Positions 1 to 9,159 of a stretch of 62,324 nt of DNA are shown in pieces (the first letter of the stretch is position 1; every line of letters begins with the position of its first letter). Under the pieces are notes generated by a model. The model saw only the letters and a program-made list of their open reading frames with translations, ran no database searches and was not told the origin of the DNA. Where the stretch lies: assembly GCA_937859515.1 (NCBI GenBank), contig CALMAK010000014.1, positions 1 through 62,324 of the forward strand, in the 5' to 3' direction. The position numbers and the translations under genes are program-made. The stretch is from an uncultured Candidatus Saccharibacteria bacterium (lineage in GTDB: Bacteria; Patescibacteriota; Saccharimonadia; Saccharimonadales; Saccharimonadaceae).

Positions 1-2
1 TA

Positions 3-221
3 TTTGCGCAGATGGTTGATCCAAAAAATAGAACTAATGTTGTTGAGGCATTCGGATACAAGCAGCTCATGTTCGAGCCCTTAATGGGCGGTGGCATCGT
101 TACTGCCTTATCAATGCCAATCATACTAACCATAGGACTGCCGTTGTTCACGGCAGTCTGTGCAGGAATTATGACATTCTGGCTGATTGTTGGTTTACTG
201 TATTTTGGTCGTAAAAAGTAA
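3..221 (+). CDS. C-terminal end of a membrane transporter (5' end outside window)
   Basis: The reading frame is open from the first complete codon of the window, so the ATG at 12 is probably internal and this is the tail of a larger gene. The visible 70 or so residues hold two hydrophobic segments (about residues 28-45 and 48-65 from the ATG) separated by a few residues, and end in a basic GRKK tail, as at the cytoplasmic end of a multi-pass permease. The preceding stretch is polar and contains an MVDPKN motif, which loosely recalls the last helices of sodium/glutamate (ESS/GltS) carriers. That family assignment is a guess. It converges on gnd with a 4-nt gap. Confidence 0.45.
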   Translation, partial: FAQMVDPKNRTNVVEAFGYKQLMFEPLMGGGIVTALSMPIILTIGLPLFTAVCAGIMTFWLIVGLLYFGRKK

Positions 222-225
222 CGTA

Positions 226-1131
226 TTATTTACCCTGGATATCATGCCCACCAAATTTGTTGCGCATAGCAGCAAGAAGTTTAGTGGCAAAAGTTGTCTC
301 GCCTGCTTGAGATGCAAGACGCACATCAAATGAGGCTTGGATGCTGGGCAGCGGAATGCCTAAGTCATCAGCGGTTTCCAGTGTCCAGCGAGCCTCACCG
401 GATTCAGCAACAATACCGTCGATACCTTCCATAAATGGGTTCTCATGCAAGGCCTGACGTGTTAGGTCATTGAGCCAACTAGTAATCACGCTATTCTTTT
501 CCCAGACGTCGCCGGCGCTAGCGAGATCGATATCCTTGTACGGCCCTTCCTTAAGCATGCGATATCCCTCGGCGAGGCTTTCCATCATGCCGTATTCGAT
601 GGCATTGTGGACCATCTTGACATAGTGACCAGCGCCAGTTGGGCCAAAGTGATCATGTGCGCCACCGGGTGCTGCCAGTGTGTCAAGGGCTGGAGTGATT
701 CGCATATATGCCGTTTTGTCGCCACCCGCCATCATAGCAAAGCCGCGCTCGTAACCCCAGACGCCGCCGCTGGTACCAATATCAAGCAATGTACTGCCCT
801 TTTCAGCACCGCGTTCTGCGCGCGCCGCGTCCCCTCGGTAATCGCTATTGCCTCCGTCAATCAGGATAGAACCCTCTGGTACGAGGTCAAGCCATGCATC
901 CAGTTCGCTGTCGATGACGTTTGCCGGAATCATCAGCCAAATAATAGGTGTATCATCACCAAATGCCGCAAGGACTTCCTCTTTCGTAAATGCAGGTATC
1001 GCTCCATATTCTTTTGCCGCTTCGACTGGCTCGGGACTGCGATTGTGTGCGATAACTTCATGTCCGCCTTCGGCAAGTTTTTGCGCTATCTGTGCGCCCA
1101 TGCGCCCTAGTCCGCTGATTGCTATTTTCAT
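226..1131 (-). CDS. gnd: 6-phosphogluconate dehydrogenase, short (YqeC/GndA-like) form
   Basis: Oxidises and decarboxylates 6-phosphogluconate to ribulose 5-phosphate in the cytosol, the last oxidative step of the pentose phosphate pathway. The N-terminus carries the Rossmann dinucleotide signature GLGRMG (residues 7-12). The middle has the family signature IDGGNSDY, and the substrate/catalytic region reads GAGHYVKMVHN (Lys and His-Asn typical of 6PGDH). At 301 residues it is the short form of about 300 residues rather than the long form of about 470. It follows pgl on the same strand with a 4-nt ATGA overlap (1128-1131), so the two enzymes of consecutive steps are translationally coupled. 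Confidence 0.93.
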   Translation of the reverse strand: MKIAISGLGRMGAQIAQKLAEGGHEVIAHNRSPEPVEAAKEYGAIPAFTKEEVLAAFGDDTPIIWLMIPANVIDSELDAWLDLVPEGSILIDGGNSDYRGDAARAERGAEKGSTLLDIGTSGGVWGYERGFAMMAGGDKTAYMRITPALDTLAAPGGAHDHFGPTGAGHYVKMVHNAIEYGMMESLAEGYRMLKEGPYKDIDLASAGDVWEKNSVITSWLNDLTRQALHENPFMEGIDGIVAESGEARWTLETADDLGIPLPSIQASFDVRLASQAGETTFATKLLAAMRNKFGGHDIQGK

Positions 1132-1811
1132 ACTATGTCCTCCTTATTAATATCAGTAAAAAGCGTCACCTTCGGAATGCTCCGTATGAGGCCAGCTGGA
1201 AAATCATCAAGAGTGGTATCGGTATTGTTGACAAGTGAGCGTACGACGGACTGTTTCTGAGGGCCGTATGCCTGAACAACAGCCTCGTCAAATGTCGTCA
1301 GAAAAGAAGTGGTTGTTGTGATACGCGGGTAATCCTCTCCGCTAAACGAACACGCAGGACGATCACTGTGCACGGCAGGGCTGTGTGGTTTAACGCCTGA
1401 CGTGTGTCCGTCTTCGCCAACTCCCAACAGCGCAATGCGATAATCTGCGCTGATAGCAGCAGTATCAAGCCAATCACTGAAGTCGTCCGCTGCCTTCTCG
1501 ATAGACTTTCCGGTGAGAGGTCGGTATATAGTTGCATGAGGTAATGACAGGCCGGCGTCAATAAGCTGTTGCATATTTTCATCGGGATGGCCTATCACGC
1601 CATATCGCTCGTCGCTGACAGTGACAAAAAGGTTCGATATGTCAATATCTGCAAGGAGACGGCTAGTTTCAACGCATACCTGAATGCCTGATCCTCCTGA
1701 AAGAAGCCAAAGGACACGGTTGCCCCTACTCAGCAGTTGGCGCAGTCGATTTGCTAAGAATGGCGCAACTGATTGCTGAGGCTCATTCTGGTAATCAATA
1801 GATACGCTCAT
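1128..1811 (-). CDS. pgl: 6-phosphogluconolactonase
   Basis: Hydrolyses 6-phosphogluconolactone to 6-phosphogluconate, feeding gnd directly downstream. The protein (227 aa from the chosen start) belongs to the glucosamine-6-phosphate isomerase/lactonase fold: it has the LLSGGSG phosphate loop near residue 40, a VTVSDERY segment, and the LLGVGEDGHTSG motif typical of the family. I use the ATG at 1811 rather than the upstream in-frame start at 1877, because the longer version would run through the divergent promoter and the start of the P-type ATPase gene on the other strand. No zwf is visible in the window. Confidence 0.88.
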   Translation of the reverse strand: MSVSIDYQNEPQQSVAPFLANRLRQLLSRGNRVLWLLSGGSGIQVCVETSRLLADIDISNLFVTVSDERYGVIGHPDENMQQLIDAGLSLPHATIYRPLTGKSIEKAADDFSDWLDTAAISADYRIALLGVGEDGHTSGVKPHSPAVHSDRPACSFSGEDYPRITTTTSFLTTFDEAVVQAYGPQKQSVVRSLVNNTDTTLDDFPAGLIRSIPKVTLFTDINKEDIV

Positions 1812-1821
1812 GTAACTAGTA

Positions 1822-1827
1822 TACAAT
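1822..1827 (+). promoter_or_regulatory. -10 box of a leaderless promoter for the P-type ATPase gene
   Basis: TACAAT ends 8 nt before the ATG at 1836, leaving no room for a ribosome binding site. The transcript is expected to begin at or next to the start codon. It sits in the short divergent gap with pgl. Confidence 0.55.
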
Positions 1828-1835
1828 AAGTACAG

Positions 1836-4130
1836 ATGAAAGACTTTTTTACCATTGTATGGCGAAACTTTAAGCAACCGATTGTTATCGCGATTCTTGT
1901 CCTTGCGGCAGCACTCTTATTGCTGGGCGAGCATCGTGATGCATGGTTTGTATCATTCGTGATTATCGTTAACACCCTATTTGGAATCATTCAAGAGTTA
2001 CGCGCCAAGCGTGCTTTACGCAAGCTTGAATTAATGTCGGCGCCACACGCACGACGCATCAACGAGGACGGCACTGTATCTGATGTGTTGTTTGACCAAT
2101 TGGTGATTGGTGATCAAATTGATGTACGGATTGGCGATGAGATTCCTGCAGATGGCACAATTCTTTCTAGCAGTGGTCTCGAGGTGAATGAAAGTATGTT
2201 GACGGGAGAATCTGCCTCAATTGAAAAAGACAAGGGCGTCGTGGTTTATGCGTCCAGCTCGGTTGTAGCAGGGTCTGCCTTTGTGAAAATTAGTGCCGTG
2301 GGCGCTGAGACGCGTGTTGGAGGCATGACTGAGAAACTGAAGCGCTATACACCCGAAGTAACACCGTTGCAGCGGTCAATCGGACGAATCATTACAGTGA
2401 TGACGTATGGAGCATTGGCGTTGGCAGCGTTGATAGCGATTGTGTATACGCTATCTGGTCAAGATGCGGTGAAGATCGTAAAGACGATTACAACCGCTGC
2501 GGTAACGGTAGTGCCAGAGGGATTGTTGTTGGCAAGCACGCTACTACTAGCCTTTGGGTCGCTGAGATTAGCACAGGCCAAGGTGTTACCACAAAAACTT
2601 GCTGCGATTGAAGCGATGGCTTTATTAAATATCCTTTGTGTCGATAAGACAGGCACCCTAACGAGCGACACGATTGAATTTACAGCACTGGAGCTGTTCG
2701 ACGGTGCACCAAAAGATCTTGCAGAGCTTGCCGGTATCACTGCAGTAGAAACCAGTAGTGGCAATGCAACGGGCGATGCTATGGTGGCGGGATTGCCAGC
2801 ACCGGATGGGTACGAGATTATCGATAGATTAGCGTTTTCGTCAGAACGAAAATTTAGTGGCGTTCGCGTTAAGATGGGGCGGAACGTATCGACGGTGTGC
2901 GTTGGTGCACCTGAGTTTTTAGGACATGTTGCCCCGCTGTCAGACGCACAGAAGAATCGTATTGCTGAACTTGCTTCTGGAGGTCAACGAGTGCTGCTGG
3001 TTGCGACCTTTGGTGATACGAAGGCTGATCTTAAGACGCTAAAGAAAGGTGTCCCGCAAGGTCTCATTGTACTGTCGAATGAACTGCGCGCGGGTGTCGC
3101 CAAGACGGTCGCCTATCTGCAGCGTAATGATGTAAGTGTTCGTGTTATCAGTGGTGATAGCCCTGAGACCGTGCGTTCGGTAGCTGAGCGTGCCGGCATC
3201 AATAACGCCGAGCACGTAATTACGGGCGCTGAACTTGCCAAGTTATCCAACAAGGCATGGGACCGCACGGTAGACGAGACGACGATTTTTGCGCGCGTTC
3301 TGCCTGAGCAAAAGGAGCGCCTCATTGAAACATTTATACAAAAGGATAACTTTACGGGCATGGTTGGTGATGGAGTCAATGATGCATTAGCCTTGAAGAA
3401 GGCAAATCTGGGGGTGGCGATGTATTCGGGCGCGGTGGCGACGAGGCGTATCGCCGATATTGTTCTTTTAAATAATTCATTTAATTCTCTGCCTATCGGT
3501 ATGCGTCTGGGTAATCGTATCATGCAGGCGATTGAAATGATTGCGACACTGTTCTTTCATAAGATTATTTATGGCATTGTGCTACTAATGACGACGCTTA
3601 TCCTTGGTGTTGTTTATCCGTTCGAGCCTCGTCATGTAACATTTATGAATATCTTTCTCGTGACGCTGCCAACGGTTATGTGGACGCTATTCCCGCCGAT
3701 TCCTACCTATAAGATCTCGCCTAAGCGGTTTTGGTGGGACACTTTAGCGCCAGTCGCACCAATTGCTGCGATATCAGGTGTCGTCGTCGCATTAGTGTAT
3801 CTGCGACTTCTTGCGCTACATCCAGAAAATATCGAGGGTGTTGCCACTTCAACCGTTCTTATTGCAACCTTCTTTGGTATCTACCTTGTGTTCTTGGTCG
3901 GTAAGATGTTCAAGGCGGTTAATAACCGTACTGCCAAGCTTGCACGTCTGCTTTATATATTGATTGTGATCTTTGTTGTGACGATTAGCTTTGGATTTGG
4001 TGTAACGCGCGACTTCTTTGATTTTACGGTTCCGGCATGGCGTGAAGCGTGGCCACTTCTGCTGCTGGTTGGATTTGCTGTATTGCTGCAATGGTTGATT
4101 GCTGACCGCGTAGCAAAAACTAAAAGATAG
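1836..4130 (+). CDS. P-type cation-transporting ATPase, CtpE-like
   Basis: An ATP-driven cation pump of the cytoplasmic membrane (764 aa). All P-type signatures are visible: the actuator TGES (residues 123-126), VPEGL in the ion-binding helix (226-230), the phosphorylation motif DKTGTLT (Asp270) and the hinge GDGVND (about 511-516), with four to six C-terminal membrane helices. The order and wording (IQELRAK after the first helices, VPEGLLL, short N-terminus) resemble mycobacterial CtpE, a calcium ATPase. Specificity cannot be read from the sequence. It begins a few residues before the first helix, so the usual N-terminal cytoplasmic tail is nearly absent. It converges on the second P-type ATPase. 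Confidence 0.9.
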   Translation: MKDFFTIVWRNFKQPIVIAILVLAAALLLLGEHRDAWFVSFVIIVNTLFGIIQELRAKRALRKLELMSAPHARRINEDGTVSDVLFDQLVIGDQIDVRIGDEIPADGTILSSSGLEVNESMLTGESASIEKDKGVVVYASSSVVAGSAFVKISAVGAETRVGGMTEKLKRYTPEVTPLQRSIGRIITVMTYGALALAALIAIVYTLSGQDAVKIVKTITTAAVTVVPEGLLLASTLLLAFGSLRLAQAKVLPQKLAAIEAMALLNILCVDKTGTLTSDTIEFTALELFDGAPKDLAELAGITAVETSSGNATGDAMVAGLPAPDGYEIIDRLAFSSERKFSGVRVKMGRNVSTVCVGAPEFLGHVAPLSDAQKNRIAELASGGQRVLLVATFGDTKADLKTLKKGVPQGLIVLSNELRAGVAKTVAYLQRNDVSVRVISGDSPETVRSVAERAGINNAEHVITGAELAKLSNKAWDRTVDETTIFARVLPEQKERLIETFIQKDNFTGMVGDGVNDALALKKANLGVAMYSGAVATRRIADIVLLNNSFNSLPIGMRLGNRIMQAIEMIATLFFHKIIYGIVLLMTTLILGVVYPFEPRHVTFMNIFLVTLPTVMWTLFPPIPTYKISPKRFWWDTLAPVAPIAAISGVVVALVYLRLLALHPENIEGVATSTVLIATFFGIYLVFLVGKMFKAVNNRTAKLARLLYILIVIFVVTISFGFGVTRDFFDFTVPAWREAWPLLLLVGFAVLLQWLIADRVAKTKR

Positions 4131-4151
4131 CCCTTCGTAGGACTATCTTTT
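4122..4151. terminator. bidirectional hairpin between convergent P-type ATPase genes
   Basis: A nine-base arm AAAAGATAG pairs with CTATCTTTT across a 12-nt loop. The A-rich and T-rich flanks make it usable from both strands. It overlaps the stop codon of the plus-strand gene. Confidence 0.75.
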
Positions 4152-4170
4152 GGTGCAAAGAGTGCGTCTA

Positions 4171-6690
4171 TTAACGAGCGAGTGCTCTACGCCCAAACCA
4201 CTTGTGAATCTCAACAAGAATGATTGGTATCATGAAGGCGATAGCACCAGTGATAATGAGGTCACCAATGGCGACGCCTGGAGCAATATGGAGGAGGCTT
4301 TGCAGCGGCCCGAAGATGGCAAGAAGCTGCAAAAAGACTGATGCACCGAGGCCAACGTAGAAAGGAGTGCTCCATACGAAGAGACGACGGAACACCGACT
4401 CGTAATCCGACCTCGCATTAAAAGCACTAGCCCACTGCATAACAACTAAAGCACAAAATGCAATGGTACGGCCATACTCGTGTCCGTAGAGGCTACTAAA
4501 GATGATGTAAAGGGTGAGCGTGGTAGCGGCCATACTGATAGCAACCATGACCATACGTGAAACGAGATAACGATTGAGAATGGGTGCATTTGGCTTTTCT
4601 GGCTTACGTGTCATGCTGTTCTTCTCGCCTTTTTCAAGGCCAAGTGGAATGACCATTGTCGTATCGGTGACAAGGTTTACCCAAAGGATTTGCACCGCGA
4701 CAAGAGGAACGGGCATGCCAATAAGCAGTGCGCCAACCATCGTTAAGACTTCACCAGTGTTAGTTGCAAGGAGGTAGTACAGCATGCGACGAACATTGCT
4801 GATAATAGTACGGCCTTCGCGCATTGCATCAATAATGGTCTTGAAGTTATCGTCCAGAAGGATAATATCGCCAGCGTCTTTGGCGATTTGAGAACCCGAT
4901 CCCATGGCAATACCGACGTGTGCATTAGAAAGCGCAGGGACATCGTTAACGCCGTCACCAGTCATAGCAGTAATATTGTGACGTTTGAGGATGGACAGTA
5001 AACGATACTTGTTTTCTGGAATAACACGTGAGAAGACGCGAGTATTTTGAATTGCTTCAGCCAGCTCGTCATCGGTCATCATATCCATACGCCGGCTATC
5101 GAATACCTGATCGCGTGATTGCACCATGCCCATTTGTTTACCGATATGATAGGCAGTCTCAAAGTGATCACCTGTCACCATACGCACCGTGACGCCTGCA
5201 GCAAGCGCAGCATTAATAGCACGCTTTGCTTCGGGACGAAGTGTATCTGCTACAGCAATAAGACCGACAAAATCAAATCGAGCCTTGACTGGAAGGCTGG
5301 CGAGAGATTCGATCGGCTTCTTTAGTTCGGTTTGCGCGAGTGCTATGACTCGATAGCCTTGGGATGTGAGTTTCGCCAGTGCTTGCTCGGACTCTTCCCT
5401 TTCAGATTCGGTGAGGATTGACCGAGCGATAATAGTCTCGGGCGCACCCTTGACGGTCAAGCGGTACTGATTGCCATGATGCCAAAGATTACCACTCATG
5501 GCATGATCGTGACTGAACGGAAGCGTGTGCAGAGGCTCTCCTTTCAACTTGACGATCTTCTCGGCATCAGCATATTCGACCATAGCAATATCAAGAGGGT
5601 CATGTGTTTTTGTAGCAGAATGATTTGCGCTATGACGGATTGAGGTTGGCAGATGATGCTTGATCCAGTCAGGTTGCCAGATCTCCTGAACAGATAACTT
5701 ATTCTTTGTGAGAGTGCCAGTTTTATCTGTCGCAATAGTTGTAATGACGCCAATTGTCTCAATGGCGCGCATATTAGTAACTAGTGCTTTTTTTGCTGCC
5801 ATGCGGCGCATGCCGAGGACAAGGACGACCGAAATTGCGATTGGAAGGCTTTCGGGAACCGCGCTCACCGACAGCGCCATAACGAAACGAATCGCCTCAA
5901 TAAGATCAGTGCCTCGAATGAGTGACAGTACTAATGTGATGGTGGCGACACCGCCAATGGCGGCAATAATTTGGTTGACCAGTTTATCGATTTTCTTCTG
6001 AACAGGACTACGAATACCCGTTTGTTCAGACAAAGCTGCAAGACGGCCGAATTCAGTATCGTTGCCCGTACGGACAACGACGGCAGTTGCCTCACCTGAA
6101 ATAACGAAGGATCCCTGAAAGAGAAGATTTGATTGTTCGTAGATTTGTTTTTCACCACGTAAGGTATCGCTTGTTTTTGTAATTGCCTCCGATTCGCCTG
6201 TTAACAGTGCTTCGTCGAAACGAACGTTGCTGCCATCAAGTAGCCTGGCATCAGCAGGAACCTTCTCGCCTTCACCCAGCACAATGATATCGCCAGGTAC
6301 GAGCTTGAGGGAATCGACAGTACGCACCTTGCCGTCTCTAATAACAGAAACAGATTGCGCAGTGTGTTTTTGCAAGCTGCGCAGTACTCTGTCGGTTGAA
6401 AAACGCTGAACATAGTAAATGACGGCACTGATTAACATGATGCCAATGATAATAATGGCATCAATTGCGGCATGATGAACGATACTCAATGCAGCTGCAA
6501 TGAACAACACGAGCATGAAGATGTTGGCAAATGGTTCAATGATTTTACGCCATAGTGGTTCGCCTTTGATGCGAATGGTGTTTGGCCCATACGTAGCGAG
6601 CCGCTTATTCGCCTCAGTAGGGTGTAATCCTGCTGGTGACGAATTGAGTTCTTTGAGAGTTGCAGTTGTGGATTTATTATAATAAAGCAT
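4171..6690 (-). CDS. P-type cation-transporting ATPase, SERCA/PMR-like calcium pump family
   Basis: A second, unrelated P-type ATPase (839 aa) of the larger type II family. It has an N-terminal cation-ATPase domain (LHPTEANKRLATYGPN), TGES (164-167), a PES segment replacing PEG in helix 4 (SAVPESLP), DKTGTLT (Asp322), an MTGDH element, GDGVND (578-583) and a C-terminal set of six helices. PEx-type helix 4 and a full-length C-terminal transmembrane domain are typical of Ca2+ or other divalent cation pumps, but the ion is unknown. The ATG at 6690 is chosen over an upstream frame opening at 6720, because 6720 lies inside the greA terminator and a TATAAT box (6698-6703) sits 7 nt before 6690, giving a leaderless mRNA. 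Confidence 0.9.
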   Translation of the reverse strand: MLYYNKSTTATLKELNSSPAGLHPTEANKRLATYGPNTIRIKGEPLWRKIIEPFANIFMLVLFIAAALSIVHHAAIDAIIIIGIMLISAVIYYVQRFSTDRVLRSLQKHTAQSVSVIRDGKVRTVDSLKLVPGDIIVLGEGEKVPADARLLDGSNVRFDEALLTGESEAITKTSDTLRGEKQIYEQSNLLFQGSFVISGEATAVVVRTGNDTEFGRLAALSEQTGIRSPVQKKIDKLVNQIIAAIGGVATITLVLSLIRGTDLIEAIRFVMALSVSAVPESLPIAISVVLVLGMRRMAAKKALVTNMRAIETIGVITTIATDKTGTLTKNKLSVQEIWQPDWIKHHLPTSIRHSANHSATKTHDPLDIAMVEYADAEKIVKLKGEPLHTLPFSHDHAMSGNLWHHGNQYRLTVKGAPETIIARSILTESEREESEQALAKLTSQGYRVIALAQTELKKPIESLASLPVKARFDFVGLIAVADTLRPEAKRAINAALAAGVTVRMVTGDHFETAYHIGKQMGMVQSRDQVFDSRRMDMMTDDELAEAIQNTRVFSRVIPENKYRLLSILKRHNITAMTGDGVNDVPALSNAHVGIAMGSGSQIAKDAGDIILLDDNFKTIIDAMREGRTIISNVRRMLYYLLATNTGEVLTMVGALLIGMPVPLVAVQILWVNLVTDTTMVIPLGLEKGEKNSMTRKPEKPNAPILNRYLVSRMVMVAISMAATTLTLYIIFSSLYGHEYGRTIAFCALVVMQWASAFNARSDYESVFRRLFVWSTPFYVGLGASVFLQLLAIFGPLQSLLHIAPGVAIGDLIITGAIAFMIPIILVEIHKWFGRRALAR

Positions 6691-6697
6691 TAGGGTT

Positions 6698-6703
6698 ATT
6701 ATA
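6698..6703 (-). promoter_or_regulatory. -10 box of a leaderless promoter for the second P-type ATPase
   Basis: On the minus strand TATAAT ends 7 nt before the ATG at 6690. This spacing decides the start choice. Confidence 0.55.
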
Positions 6704-6706
6704 TCA

Positions 6707-6734
6707 AAAATACCTCCCAATCGGGAGGTATTTT
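6707..6734 (-). terminator. rho-independent terminator of greA
   Basis: A perfect 12-bp stem AAAATACCTCCC / GGGAGGTATTTT with loop AATC, followed by T on the minus strand, lies just after the greA stop. Confidence 0.88.
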
Positions 6735-6755
6735 GATAGCTAACGGGCTACACTG

Positions 6756-7229
6756 TTACTGAATGCGGACAAGCTGTAATGATCGTTGTTGCTTGCCCGT
6801 TGCAAGATCAATCGTGTCTTTGATAGTTTTACCAAGCAGGTTGCGTCCTAATGGGCTTTCAACCGAAATACGTCCGTCGCTTGGGTTGGCCTCGAAGCTG
6901 TCAACGATAGTATAACGAAAGAGTCTTCCCTGCTGGTCGATAAGATCAACCACACTGCCAATGGCAACTTTTAGTCGAGTACGCTTACTAGGGAGCAATT
7001 TTGCGCTGGCAAGAAGCATGCGTTTGTCGGCTAACTCACTTTCAATTGATTCGAGATACGAAAGTCGTTCAATATGTTCAAGGCGCTCCTCATGGGCACT
7101 TCCCTTGTCCATTTCGCGTAGTGCTTGGATTGCTGCTTTCTGGTCGTGCTCAAGTTGTGCGGTGCGTTTTCGTAATTCTTTCATACCTTTTTTACTCAGT
7201 AAAATGTAGTCTTTATTCAAATGTGTCAT
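6756..7229 (-). CDS. greA: transcription elongation factor GreA/GreB family
   Basis: Binds RNA polymerase through the secondary channel and stimulates cleavage of backtracked RNA. The 157-aa protein has the usual two parts: an N-terminal coiled coil (residues about 10-75, starting LSKKGMKELRKR and rich in Glu, Lys and Leu), then the globular C-terminal domain beginning near KVAIGSVVDLID and ending with SPLGRNLLGKTIKD, the GreA signature (SP.G.aLlGk..GD). The coiled-coil tip carries an MDKGSAHEERLE segment where GreA factors place their acidic catalytic residues. It lies downstream of the two-component genes, with a hairpin in between, and has its own terminator. Confidence 0.88.
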   Translation of the reverse strand: MTHLNKDYILLSKKGMKELRKRTAQLEHDQKAAIQALREMDKGSAHEERLEHIERLSYLESIESELADKRMLLASAKLLPSKRTRLKVAIGSVVDLIDQQGRLFRYTIVDSFEANPSDGRISVESPLGRNLLGKTIKDTIDLATGKQQRSLQLVRIQ

Positions 7230-7258
7230 GATGCTACTCCTTTTGTTTAGGTGTTACA

Positions 7259-7286
7259 ACTGACCGCTAAGGGTCAGTTGTAGTAT
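7259..7286 (-). terminator. hairpin between the sensor kinase gene and greA
   Basis: An inverted repeat of about 11 bp, ACAACTGACC / GGTCAGTTGT, lies in the gap. There is no strong T-run, so it may be a weak terminator or part of the greA leader. Confidence 0.4.
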
Positions 7287-7331
7287 GACAATCGAAACTG
7301 AGTCTAACCTGAAAATTGAGCATGTTTATGC

Positions 7332-8327
7332 TTATTTTTTCAGAGGAAGTGTAAACGAGAATGTTGTGGATTCATCCGGTACACTATGAACGTCAAGATC
7401 TGCTTGGTGAAGATCACTAATCTGACGTGCTAGTGCTAGTCCCAGTCCGTAGCCATCACGGGTGTTGCGACTGGCATCAGCCTGGTAAAAGCGATCAAAT
7501 ATCTTTGCCAGGTGTTCTTGGGCGATGCCTTGTCCTGTGTTCGCGATGCGGAATGTCGCCTTTTGTCCAGTAGAAATAACAATAACGATATCACTTTTTT
7601 CAGGGCTATATTTAATAGCATTATCTATCAAAATGGTGATGAGTTCTTCGATGCTTGGTCGATGCGCGATAACGTGGATCGCTGGGTAGGATGTCTGTAG
7701 TGTAATGGTTCGTCCGGTATCGGAAAATCTATCGATGGCCATGTTTACCACCAGCACAAGATTAAAGGATTCGCGCTTAAGAGAGGCTGTTTTGCCCGCT
7801 GAAAGTGCTAACAACATATTAGACAGCGTCGTGAGGCGTCCCACTTCTTCGAGGTTACTATCGAGAAGTTCTCGCATTTCTTTTTTACTGAGAGTCGGGT
7901 CGCGTAGGGAAACCTCAAGTTCAGTTGTCATGGTGGCAAGTGGTGTGCGCAGTTCATGACTGGCATCACTAATAAACCGTGCATGCCGTTCATGTGCTTC
8001 CTCTATTGGACGAAGTGTTCGTTTGGCGAGAAAATAGGCTCCCACCCCGCCTGATACGACGATAATTATGTTTGTATACAATAAAATAGCAATAAGATTT
8101 GCTCGTGTTTCGGCCAGCTCTCGTACACGTAACTCTCCGAGTAATTGCCGGAAAGGTGGCGTAGGTTTCAGCTCCTCGGTGTGTAAACCGTAACTATCGA
8201 GCCGCTGCTTTACCTCATTAATGGCGATTTGGTAGACGATAACACTAAACATCAGGCAAATAGCGGCAAGAATCATGACATACCATGTTGTCAGCCGTAC
8301 TGTTGCTGAGTGAAAAAGCTGGTTCAT
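7332..8327 (-). CDS. sensor histidine kinase
   Basis: Membrane sensor (331 aa) that autophosphorylates and passes phosphate to the response regulator encoded just upstream. Two transmembrane helices (about residues 13-35 and 78-100) bracket a short extracytoplasmic loop of about 40 residues. A HAMP-like linker follows. The HisKA dimerisation box ASHELRTPL has the phospho-acceptor His124, and the HATPase domain shows the N box DNAIKYSP and glycine boxes GQGIA and GYGLGLA. The start overlaps the end of the regulator gene by 4 nt (8324-8327). The signal is unknown; the small sensor loop suggests a membrane or small-ligand cue. Confidence 0.92.
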   Translation of the reverse strand: MNQLFHSATVRLTTWYVMILAAICLMFSVIVYQIAINEVKQRLDSYGLHTEELKPTPPFRQLLGELRVRELAETRANLIAILLYTNIIIVVSGGVGAYFLAKRTLRPIEEAHERHARFISDASHELRTPLATMTTELEVSLRDPTLSKKEMRELLDSNLEEVGRLTTLSNMLLALSAGKTASLKRESFNLVLVVNMAIDRFSDTGRTITLQTSYPAIHVIAHRPSIEELITILIDNAIKYSPEKSDIVIVISTGQKATFRIANTGQGIAQEHLAKIFDRFYQADASRNTRDGYGLGLALARQISDLHQADLDVHSVPDESTTFSFTLPLKK

Positions 8328-8995
8328 GCTTCTATTTTATATCCAAAGCCTCGAACGGTACGTATAAATGGCTTGAATGGACTAGCATCGAGTTTTTTGC
8401 GGAGATACTTGATATATACCTCAACGGTGTTGGGCAATATGTCGGCATCATAATCCCAGACATGACTCATGATCATTTCTTTTGATAATGTTCGGCCTGG
8501 GTTTCGCATGAGATATTCAAGAAGTGCGTATTCTTTTTGGGTAAGTTGTATGGGGGTGTTGCCCCGCTTTACTTCAAATGATACCGTATCGAGCGTAACA
8601 TCGCCGACCTGCAGCACGGTGGACTCCTGTTCGCGCGGACGGCGAATCAATGCCCTGACTCTGGCGAGAAGCTCCTCAAGAGCAAATGGCTTGACGAGAT
8701 AGTCGTCTGCCCCTGCGTCGAGGCCCTCGGTTTTATCCCTGACCGACCCTAAAGCAGTGAGTAGTAATACTGGTGTATGGATATGCAATGTTCTTAGTTC
8801 CTTGACAATGCGCAGGCCATCATATTCTCCTGGAATCATACGGTCAATAACCATCGCGTCATATGGTTCAGTGTGTGCCATTGCCCAGCCGTCGTCACCG
8901 TCATACGACACGTCAACGGCATATTTTTCCTGCTGTAAGGCACGTTTGAGGGCATTGGCAATTTTATGCTCGTCTTCGATAACTAATATCCGCAT
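8324..8995 (-). CDS. OmpR/PhoB-family response regulator
   Basis: DNA-binding partner of the sensor kinase (223 aa). The receiver domain has the acidic pair Glu7-Asp8, the phospho-acceptor Asp51 (VIDRMIPG) and Lys102 (LVKPF). A C-terminal winged helix of the Trans_reg_C type follows, with the typical TQKEYALLEYLMRNPG helix and the VRGFGYKIE end. It is first in a two-gene operon with the kinase. A TATACT box at 9004-9009 ends 8 nt before the ATG and no Shine-Dalgarno sequence is seen, so the mRNA is probably leaderless. Targets are not evident. Confidence 0.93.
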   Translation of the reverse strand: MRILVIEDEHKIANALKRALQQEKYAVDVSYDGDDGWAMAHTEPYDAMVIDRMIPGEYDGLRIVKELRTLHIHTPVLLLTALGSVRDKTEGLDAGADDYLVKPFALEELLARVRALIRRPREQESTVLQVGDVTLDTVSFEVKRGNTPIQLTQKEYALLEYLMRNPGRTLSKEMIMSHVWDYDADILPNTVEVYIKYLRKKLDASPFKPFIRTVRGFGYKIEA

Positions 8996-9003
8996 ATCTT
9001 CAT

Positions 9004-9009
9004 AGTATA
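9004..9009 (-). promoter_or_regulatory. -10 box of a leaderless promoter for the response regulator operon
   Basis: TATACT on the minus strand, 8 nt before the start codon at 8995. Confidence 0.5.
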
Positions 9010-9146
9010 GCGCGAATCTGAGAAGAAGCTGTAGTTAGCGGATGATAGCGTGACAGCTCAATACGCACAAAATAATGATACTAACAAGTGTGCTGATTGC
9101 GGTAAGAGCAATCAATACGGTATAAAATCAATCTTAAGACTCGTGG

Positions 9147-9152
9147 TACACT
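9147..9152 (+). promoter_or_regulatory. -10 box of a leaderless promoter for tgt
   Basis: TACACT, 7 nt before the GTG at 9160. The 150 nt between the regulator and tgt otherwise shows nothing I can name. Confidence 0.45.
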
Positions 9153-9159
9153 GGATAAC

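Noticed and set aside
607-1150. Two plus-strand frames opposite gnd
   Set aside because: Antisense to a fully conserved enzyme, cysteine-rich and low in protein-like features.
6691-6720. Upstream start for the second P-type ATPase at 6720
   Set aside because: It would place coding sequence inside the greA terminator and over the -10 box; the ATG at 6690 fits a leaderless promoter.
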